The translations under genes and the position numbers were made by a program. Positions 14,177 to 19,736 of a stretch of 19,736 nt of DNA are shown one piece after another. The stretch comes from an uncultured Pseudomonadota bacterium (GTDB taxonomy: Bacteria; Pseudomonadota; Gammaproteobacteria; Burkholderiales; Rhodocyclaceae), in NCBI GenBank assembly GCA_903939665.1, contig CAJAHZ010000431.1:1-19736 (forward strand). The letters run 5' to 3'. The notes under the pieces are model-generated. The model had not been told where the DNA came from, searched no databases, and saw only the letters and a program-made list of their open reading frames with translations. Position 1 is the stretch's first letter, and the number at the start of each line of letters is the position of its first letter.

Positions 14177-15762
14177 GCGGGTCTTTCTTGCTGCGCGCTT
14201 TCAATAAATACGCACGGATAGGATATGTCGAAGCGTACGCCCTCTCCAGGCTGGCTTGCGCAGGTAATGGTACCGCGCAATTGCTCGCTCACGATGTTGT
14301 AACAGATAAACATGCCGAGGCCGGAGCCGCCCTGGTTGCGGGCCGTTGTGAAAAACGGCTCGAAAATTCGTTGCGCGGCTTCACTGGACATGCCGGCACC
14401 GTTGTCGCTATAGACAATGTGCAGATAGCCGGGAGTATTCGCGTCGACCGTGATGCTGATCTTGCCTGGCCGCGTCCCTTTGGCAAAGCCGTGCTGCAGG
14501 CTGTTGAGCAGCAGATTGGCCAGTACTTGGTCGAGCAGGCCGGGGATGCCATCGACTGCCAGTACCTCCGGGCATTTTGTGGTGACTCGGGTCGGTGCCT
14601 TCTTGAGCTGGCTGTGCAGGGAAAAAACGACATCGTCGATCAACTCGCGGACGAAAAAAACCCGGGTCTGTTCGGATATCTGGTCGATTGACGAGCGTTT
14701 GAAGCGGTGCACCAGACTCGCTGCGCGCTTCAGGTTCGATAGCGCGAGTTCGCCGCTGTGACGCAGCGTGCCAAGGCGGTCGCGCAGTGCTTCTTCGCTG
14801 ACTTCTTCGTCCTTGAGCAGGGTGTCGATGTCATTGAGGGTTGATTCATTATGCGAAATCGAGCCAAGTGCAATGCCTATCGGCGTGTTGAGTTCGTGGG
14901 CAAAGCCAGCAACCATGCGGCCCAGCGAGGCCATTTTTTCATTCTGTATGAGATCGTCGCGGGTTTTTTCGAGTTCGTCAATGTTCTCTTCAAGTTCTTG
15001 CCAACTGGTGCGCAGGCGCTCCATTGCCCACCCGCTGAGCGCGGCGAAGAGCAGGAATACGAGCAAGTGCGAGATGATGCTGGCCCGCTCACTCGGGTGT
15101 GCCGCTTGAACAAATGGTGCGTAATCCTGGGTGATGCTGATGCCGCCGCGAATATCGCCGAGCGCATAGTTCTGTATTGCGTGGCAGACCAGGCATTCCT
15201 GGGTGATGAAGAGCGGCGCCATGTAGCGAAAAATTGTCTGCCCTGTGTCTTTTGTAATCAGTTCCTTGATTTCGCGAGAACCTTTTTCAAAGCTGAGCAG
15301 CGCATCGCGTTCCCAGGCGTCGGGGGCGTTTTTCGGGTTGACCGAACGAAGGCTGGTGCTGCGGAAGGAAATTTCCCGATCCAGCGTGCTTATTTCGGAG
15401 ATCATCCGCGTCATGTAGGCCGGGTTGATCAGCGTCAGTTTGCGTCCGTCGCTGGTCGTGATATCGCGCTGCGGATCCTCAAGAAACGGGTTGGGCCGGG
15501 TTTTCTCGTCAACCGGAACGTAAACGCCTTTGTGGCTGGCATTCCATTGGCGAGCGAGCACGATCATGCGAAAGACGTTGCGCGCCCCTTCGCTGGCCAC
15601 TTCAAGGTTGTGTTTATCGATTTCCTTGATCGATGCGCGCAAGGACAGACCGATGAGTGCAGCGCAAATTGCCCACAAAACAAGTCGCCATGAGCGATGC
15701 AATATGATCGAGCGGATCAGGCGTTTGAAAATATTTGGCAGCTGGCGCGGCTTAGCGAGCAT
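14173..15762 (-). CDS. Membrane histidine kinase with periplasmic c-type haem sensor domain
   Basis: The 529-aa protein has a first membrane helix at about 25-42 (WRLVLWAICAALIGLSL). A periplasmic domain at about 45-225 resembles the DUF3365/Tll0287-like sensor family, with a haem c attachment motif C190-L-V-C193-H194 (ECLVCHAIQNYALGDIRGG). A second membrane helix lies near 232-250 (HLLVFLLFAALSGWAM). A coiled linker follows, then the kinase core. Phosphoacceptor H289 is in FAHELNTPIG, the N box is NLLLNSLQHGF, G1 is DNGAGM and G2 GGSGLGMFI. It probably senses redox state or a gas or other haem ligand and phosphorylates the downstream HD-GYP regulator. The haem is attached in the periplasm by the cytochrome c maturation system, which is not in this window. 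The signal sensed is inferred from the haem motif only. Confidence 0.93.
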   Translation of the reverse strand: MLAKPRQLPNIFKRLIRSIILHRSWRLVLWAICAALIGLSLRASIKEIDKHNLEVASEGARNVFRMIVLARQWNASHKGVYVPVDEKTRPNPFLEDPQRDITTSDGRKLTLINPAYMTRMISEISTLDREISFRSTSLRSVNPKNAPDAWERDALLSFEKGSREIKELITKDTGQTIFRYMAPLFITQECLVCHAIQNYALGDIRGGISITQDYAPFVQAAHPSERASIISHLLVFLLFAALSGWAMERLRTSWQELEENIDELEKTRDDLIQNEKMASLGRMVAGFAHELNTPIGIALGSISHNESTLNDIDTLLKDEEVSEEALRDRLGTLRHSGELALSNLKRAASLVHRFKRSSIDQISEQTRVFFVRELIDDVVFSLHSQLKKAPTRVTTKCPEVLAVDGIPGLLDQVLANLLLNSLQHGFAKGTRPGKISITVDANTPGYLHIVYSDNGAGMSSEAAQRIFEPFFTTARNQGGSGLGMFICYNIVSEQLRGTITCASQPGEGVRFDISYPCVFIESAQQERPA

Positions 15763-15805
15763 GGCGATCCGACCGAAGTCCCCGTGATTGGCTGTTCTCG
15801 GCGCT

Positions 15806-15811
15806 ATCCTA
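15806..15811 (-). promoter_or_regulatory. Extended -10 candidate for the histidine kinase operon
   Basis: On the minus strand TAGGAT is preceded by TGC (TGnTAGGAT). It lies 43 bases before the kinase ATG at 15762. The -35 region at 17 bases (GCCAGC) is poor. It would start the kinase-regulator-ankyrin transcript near 15799, back to back with the pyrG promoter. Confidence 0.33.
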
Positions 15812-15869
15812 GCACCATAGGCGTAAAAGCTGGCAGCGTTGGCGTGTGTTTGCCCGTGTTGCCATGAGT

Positions 15870-15898
15870 TTGAGGGCGGCCTTCTTTTCGGCTACAAT
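15870..15898 (+). promoter_or_regulatory. sigma70-type promoter for pyrG
   Basis: TTGAGG (15870-15875) and TACAAT (15893-15898) are separated by an ideal 17 bases, four and five of six to consensus respectively. The transcript would start near 15905, about 20 bases before ATG 15925, and probably covers pyrG and kdsA. The short leader leaves no room for a long attenuator. Confidence 0.7.
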
Positions 15899-15924
15899 TC
15901 GGCTTTCCCGCTGCAGATATCTCC

Positions 15925-17568
15925 ATGACAAAATTCGTCTTCGTTACAGGCGGCGTCGTGTCCTCCCTCGGCAAAGGCATTGCTGCCGCGTCGCTGGGAG
16001 CGATCCTCGAATCCCGCGGTATTAAAGTTACCCACCTCAAGCTTGATCCCTACATCAACGTCGACCCTGGAACGATGAGTCCCTTCCAGCACGGCGAGGT
16101 GTTTGTCACCGAAGATGGTGCCGAAACCGACCTTGATCTGGGCCATTACGAGCGCTTTACCAGCGCGCGTATGGAAAAGCGCAACAACTTCACCACCGGC
16201 CAGATTTACGAAACGGTGATCAAGAAGGAGCGGCGCGGCGAATATCTCGGCAAGACGGTGCAGGTCATTCCGCATATTACCGACGAGATCAAGAATCACA
16301 TCAAGCGCGGTGCCGAGGGCGCCGACGTGGCAATCGTTGAAGTCGGCGGTACCGTCGGTGATATCGAATCGCTGCCGTTCCTTGAGGCGATTCGTCAGAT
16401 GGGGCTGCAGGAGGGGCGCAATAACGCCTGCTATATGCACCTCACGCTGGTGCCTTATATCCCGACCGCTGGCGAACTGAAGACCAAGCCGACGCAGCAC
16501 TCGGTGAAAGAACTGCGTGAAATCGGTATTCAGCCCGATGTGCTGCTTTGCCGTGCCGACCGCCACATTCCAGAAGAAGAGAAAGCAAAAATTGCGCTCT
16601 TCTGTAATGTGCAGCGCGAGGCGGTGATCGAGGCACTTGACGCCGATTCGATCTACAAGATCCCGGTCATGCTGCACGACCAGATGCTTGATGAGATTGT
16701 CTGCCACAAGCTCGGTATTCTGGCCAAGGCAGCCGATCTGTCGGTCTGGAAAAATCTTGTCCATGCGCTTGAGCACCCTGAACACACAGTCAATGTCGCT
16801 TTTGTCGGTAAATATGTTGATCTGACCGAATCGTACAAGTCCCTGACTGAAGCGTTGGTGCATGCCGGGATTTGCACCAAGAGCAAGGTCAAGATCAACT
16901 ACATCGATTCGGAAGATATCGAGAAGAACGGCTCTGACGTCTTGAAAACAATGGACGCCATTCTCGTTCCCGGCGGCTTTGGCCGGCGCGGCACCGAAGG
17001 AAAAATTGCGGCGATTCGTTATGCGCGCGAGAACAAGATGCCGTATCTCGGGATTTGTCTGGGCATGCAACTCGCGGTTGTCGAGTTCGCCCGCGATGTG
17101 GCCGGGATGACCGGTGCGCACAGTACCGAGTTTGAAAAGACTTCACCTTTCCCGGTGATCGGTCTGATTACCGAGTGGCAGGATGCTTCGGGCAAGCTTG
17201 AAACACGCGACGAGAATTCCGACCTCGGCGGCACCATGCGTCTCGGTGGCCAGCTGTGCAAGCTCGGCGACGGAACGCTGGCGCGCGAGATCTACGGCAA
17301 GGCCGAGATTACCGAACGGCATCGCCATCGTTATGAAGTGAATAACACCCTGCTCAGCGAGCTCGAAGCCAAGGGCCTGATTGTTTCCGGTCGTGCGCCA
17401 GTAACCGATCTGTGCGAAATGATCGAGTTGCCGAAAGAAGGGCCGAACGCTCACCCGTGGTTTGTCGGTTGTCAGTTCCATCCGGAGTTCACTTCCTCGC
17501 CGCGCAAGGGGCATCCCCTGTTTACCTCCTTCGTGCGGGCTGCGCTGGCGAACAAGGTTGCCGGATGA
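15925..17568 (+). CDS. pyrG: CTP synthase (glutamine hydrolysing)
   Basis: PyrG aminates UTP to CTP using ATP and glutamine-derived ammonia, the last step of de novo CTP synthesis. The 547-aa product matches the family length. The synthetase domain (1 to about 265) begins MTKFVFVTGGVVSSLGKGI, with LKLDPYINVDPGTMSPFQHGEV and the EVGGTVGDIE block. The class I glutaminase domain (about 290-545) has PGGFGRRG, nucleophile C378 (YLGICLGMQ), and H519/E521 (CQFHPEF), close to E. coli C379, H515 and E517. The stop overlaps the kdsA start as ATGA. CTP is also the nucleotide used to activate KDO, which fits this pairing with kdsA. Confidence 0.99.
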   Translation: MTKFVFVTGGVVSSLGKGIAAASLGAILESRGIKVTHLKLDPYINVDPGTMSPFQHGEVFVTEDGAETDLDLGHYERFTSARMEKRNNFTTGQIYETVIKKERRGEYLGKTVQVIPHITDEIKNHIKRGAEGADVAIVEVGGTVGDIESLPFLEAIRQMGLQEGRNNACYMHLTLVPYIPTAGELKTKPTQHSVKELREIGIQPDVLLCRADRHIPEEEKAKIALFCNVQREAVIEALDADSIYKIPVMLHDQMLDEIVCHKLGILAKAADLSVWKNLVHALEHPEHTVNVAFVGKYVDLTESYKSLTEALVHAGICTKSKVKINYIDSEDIEKNGSDVLKTMDAILVPGGFGRRGTEGKIAAIRYARENKMPYLGICLGMQLAVVEFARDVAGMTGAHSTEFEKTSPFPVIGLITEWQDASGKLETRDENSDLGGTMRLGGQLCKLGDGTLAREIYGKAEITERHRHRYEVNNTLLSELEAKGLIVSGRAPVTDLCEMIELPKEGPNAHPWFVGCQFHPEFTSSPRKGHPLFTSFVRAALANKVAG

Positions 17569-18401
17569 AGCTTTGCAACTTCGACGTCGGGCTCGATCAG
17601 CCTTTGTTTCTGATCGCCGGCCCGTGCACCGCGGAGTCGCTTGAGCTTTGCGTTGATGTGGCCGGGCAGATGAAGGAAATTTGCGCCCGTCTTGGTGTGC
17701 CCTATATTTTCAAGGCATCGTACGACAAGGCCAATCGCAGTTCCGGTAGCTCGGTGCGCGGGCCCGGGCGGGATGGCGGTTTGCACATCCTCGCCGAAGT
17801 GCGTCGTCAGACCGGCGTGCCGGTGCTTACCGATGTGCATGATCAAGCCGATATTGCGGTGGTCGCGTCGGTGGTCGACGTGCTGCAGACGCCGGCTTTT
17901 CTCTGCCGGCAGACTGATTTTATCCACGCCGTGGCGGCCTGTGGCAAGCCGGTGAATATCAAGAAGGGGCAGTTTCTTGCGCCGGGCGATATGAAGAACG
18001 TTGTTGCCAAGGCTCGGGAAGTTAATGGCGGTGCTGACAACCTGATGGTTTGCGAGCGCGGCGCTTCTTTTGGTTACAACAATCTCGTCTCCGACATGCG
18101 TTCGTTGGCCATCATGCGCGAGACGGCTTGCCCGGTGGTGTTCGATGCAACACATTCGGTGCAGTTGCCCGGCGGGCAAGGCACGGTGTCGGGCGGACAG
18201 CGCGAGTTTGTCCCCGTTCTGGCGCGTGCCGCGGTGGCGGCAGGTATCGCCGGACTGTTCATGGAAACGCACCCGTACCCGGAAAAAGCATGGTCCGATG
18301 GCCCCAACAGTTGGCCGCTTGATCGAATGGAGCGCTTGCTGAGTACGCTGGTCGCGCTGGATCGTGCGGTCAAGGCTGCGGGCTTTGAGGAGCTCAGATA
18401 G
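17565..18401 (+). CDS. kdsA: 3-deoxy-D-manno-octulosonate 8-phosphate synthase
   Basis: KdsA condenses PEP with arabinose 5-phosphate to make KDO 8-phosphate for lipopolysaccharide inner core, in the cytoplasm. The 278-aa product has LFLIAGPCTAES with C21, FKASYDKANRSS, FLCRQTDFI, VNIKKGQF and CERGASFGYNNLV. C21, H197 (DATHS), E234 (METHPYP) and D245 (WSDGPNSWPL) match the metal ligands of metal-dependent KdsA (A. aeolicus C11, H185, E222, D233), with nearly identical spacing. The metal-independent class has Asn instead of the Cys. The frame is open upstream into pyrG, but ATG 17565 gives the family start and an ATGA overlap with pyrG. eno begins 48 bases downstream. Confidence 0.98.
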   Translation: MKLCNFDVGLDQPLFLIAGPCTAESLELCVDVAGQMKEICARLGVPYIFKASYDKANRSSGSSVRGPGRDGGLHILAEVRRQTGVPVLTDVHDQADIAVVASVVDVLQTPAFLCRQTDFIHAVAACGKPVNIKKGQFLAPGDMKNVVAKAREVNGGADNLMVCERGASFGYNNLVSDMRSLAIMRETACPVVFDATHSVQLPGGQGTVSGGQREFVPVLARAAVAAGIAGLFMETHPYPEKAWSDGPNSWPLDRMERLLSTLVALDRAVKAAGFEELR

Positions 18402-18449
18402 TGTTGTCGAAGATTTGCTACTTTAATTTCTGGAAATAAAGGAAGAAAA

Positions 18450-19733
18450 ATGAGTTCTGTCGTTGATGTCGTGGCCCGCGAAATTCTCGACTCGCGCGGC
18501 AATCCCACTGTCGAATGTGACGTTCTGCTTGAGTCTGGCGTGATGGGCCGTGCGGCCGTGCCGTCCGGTGCCTCGACCGGTTCGCGTGAAGCCATCGAGT
18601 TGCGCGACGGTGACGTTGCCCGCTATTTCGGCAAGGGTGTTTTGCAGGCCGTTGAGAATGTGAACACTGAAATCGCCGAAGCGATTATCGGTCTTGATGC
18701 GCAGGAACAGGCTTTCATCGACCAGACGCTGATCCAGCTCGATGGCACCGAGAATAAATCGCGCCTTGGCGCAAACGCCATGCTCGCCGTATCGATGGCG
18801 GTGGCCAAGGCGGCTGCTGAAGAATCCGGTCTGCCGCTTTACCGTTATTTTGGTGGCTCCGGCCCGATGCAGATGCCGGTGCCGATGATGAATATCATCA
18901 ACGGCGGCGAGCACGCCAACAACAGCCTGGATATCCAGGAATTCATGATCATGCCGGTCAGCCAGAATTCCTTCCGCGAAGCGCTGCGTTGCGGTGCGGA
19001 GATTTTCCATTGTCTGAAAAAGCTGTTGGACAAGAAGGGCCACTCGACGGCCGTGGGTGATGAAGGCGGTTTTGCACCTAACCTCGGCAGCCACGCCGAA
19101 GCGCTGCAACTGGTCATCGAAGCCATCGAAAATGCCGGTTATTTCCCCGGTGAAGACGTGCTGATCGCGCTTGATTGCGCCGCTTCCGAGTTCTACAAGG
19201 ACGGCAAGTACCATCTGGCTGGCGAAGGCCTGCAACTGACCTCGGCGCAATTCGTCGACTATCTGGCCAACCTTGCCGACCAGTTCCCGATCGTGTCGAT
19301 CGAAGACGGCATGGCTGAAGGCGACTGGGATGGCTGGAAACTGCTCACCGATCGTCTCGGCAAGAAGGTGCAGATCGTTGGCGACGACGTTTTTGTCACC
19401 AATACCAAGATCTTCAAGGAAGGCATCAAGAAGGGCATCGCCAACTCGATCCTGATCAAGATCAACCAGATCGGTACGCTCTCGGAAACCTTCGCCGCCA
19501 TCGAAATGGCCAAGCGCGCCGGCTACACCGCCGTCATCTCGCATCGCTCCGGCGAAACCGAGGACAGCACCATTGCCGATATCGCTGTCGGCTTGAATGC
19601 GCTGCAGATCAAGACCGGTTCGCTGTCGCGCTCGGACCGTATGGCCAAGTACAACCAGTTGCTGCGCATCGAGGAAGATCTCGGTGATACGGCGGGTTAT
19701 CCGGGGCGTGAAGCTTTTTACAACCTGCGTTGA
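18450..19733 (+). CDS. eno: Enolase (phosphopyruvate hydratase)
   Basis: Enolase interconverts 2-phosphoglycerate and phosphoenolpyruvate in glycolysis and gluconeogenesis, and in many bacteria also joins the RNA degradosome. The complete 427-aa product starts with SSVVDVVAREILDSRGNPTVE. Mg2+ ligands are D242 (ALDCAASEF), E285 (SIEDGMAEGDW) and the D312-D313 pair (VGDDVFVTN). The catalytic Lys is K337 (LIKINQIGT), and the SHRSGETED loop is present. AAAGGA lies 8-9 bases before ATG 18450. The gene is on the same strand as pyrG-kdsA, 48 bases after kdsA. TTTAAT at 18422 could be a -10 for a separate promoter, but no good -35 is seen. PEP made by enolase is the KdsA substrate. The window ends 3 bases after its stop. 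Confidence 0.99.
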   Translation: MSSVVDVVAREILDSRGNPTVECDVLLESGVMGRAAVPSGASTGSREAIELRDGDVARYFGKGVLQAVENVNTEIAEAIIGLDAQEQAFIDQTLIQLDGTENKSRLGANAMLAVSMAVAKAAAEESGLPLYRYFGGSGPMQMPVPMMNIINGGEHANNSLDIQEFMIMPVSQNSFREALRCGAEIFHCLKKLLDKKGHSTAVGDEGGFAPNLGSHAEALQLVIEAIENAGYFPGEDVLIALDCAASEFYKDGKYHLAGEGLQLTSAQFVDYLANLADQFPIVSIEDGMAEGDWDGWKLLTDRLGKKVQIVGDDVFVTNTKIFKEGIKKGIANSILIKINQIGTLSETFAAIEMAKRAGYTAVISHRSGETEDSTIADIAVGLNALQIKTGSLSRSDRMAKYNQLLRIEEDLGDTAGYPGREAFYNLR

Positions 19734-19736
19734 TCG

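Noticed and set aside
15892..17121. Open frame of 409 codons on the minus strand opposite pyrG
   Set aside because: Antisense to a certain gene, with no family likeness; a codon-bias shadow.
17412..17564. Upstream extension of KdsA into pyrG
   Set aside because: The ATG at 17565 gives the family N-terminus and an ATGA overlap with the pyrG stop.
1..19736. CRISPR arrays, insertion sequences, prophage genes, tRNA or rRNA genes
   Set aside because: No regularly spaced repeats, transposase or integrase motifs, terminal repeats or conserved RNA sequences were seen.

Overview
The window looks like a chromosomal segment of a GC-rich Gram-negative betaproteobacterium, probably Rhodocyclales-like. 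The basis is the pyrG-kdsA-eno order, the Cys-type (metal-dependent) KdsA, the lexA-imuA-imuB-dnaE2 mutasome cassette, a class I PPK2, and the density of c-di-GMP and two-component proteins. The taxon is an inference from gene content and style; no rRNA or tRNA is present to confirm it.

Left end (1-2335, minus strand): the start of a protein with tandem receiver domains, cut by the window edge, whose first receiver lacks the phosphoacceptor Asp. Upstream of it lies a PPK2-type polyphosphate kinase, probably starting at a TTG. Next is a decayed GAF-GGDEF diguanylate cyclase remnant that has lost the middle of its GAF domain and the catalytic half of its GGDEF domain.

SOS mutagenesis block (2471-9080, plus strand): a perfect LexA box, then lexA, imuA and imuB, tightly packed and apparently one transcript. 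A complete diiron hemerythrin-like gene with its own strong ribosome binding site and AT-rich leader follows, then dnaE2 (imuC). dnaE2 has its own SOS operator, a 30-bp element with perfect 12-bp arms that ends 2 bp before the start codon. LexA would repress both transcripts. DNA damage would release ImuA, ImuB and DnaE2, which together perform error-prone translesion synthesis. The hemerythrin gene between imuB and dnaE2 is the most unusual arrangement in the window.

Acyl-CoA block (9203-11860, plus strand): a methylmalonyl-CoA decarboxylase (ScpB type) with an extended -10 promoter, then a FadD-type long-chain acyl-CoA ligase. Convergent with fadD is a minus-strand signalling operon (15762-11909). 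It encodes a membrane histidine kinase whose periplasmic sensor domain carries a c-type haem motif (CxxCH), a response regulator with receiver, DUF3369-like and HD-GYP domains (coupled by an ATGA overlap), and an ankyrin-repeat lipoprotein. It reads as a redox or ligand sensor that controls c-di-GMP breakdown.

Right end (15870-19733, plus strand): a good sigma70-type promoter, then pyrG (CTP synthase) overlapping kdsA (KDO-8-P synthase) by ATGA, then eno (enolase). pyrG and kdsA both feed LPS: CTP is used to activate KDO, and enolase sets the level of PEP, the KdsA substrate. No CRISPR array, insertion sequence, prophage, tRNA or rRNA was seen. No intergenic stretch exceeds 300 bases; the largest is about 200 bases upstream of fadD.
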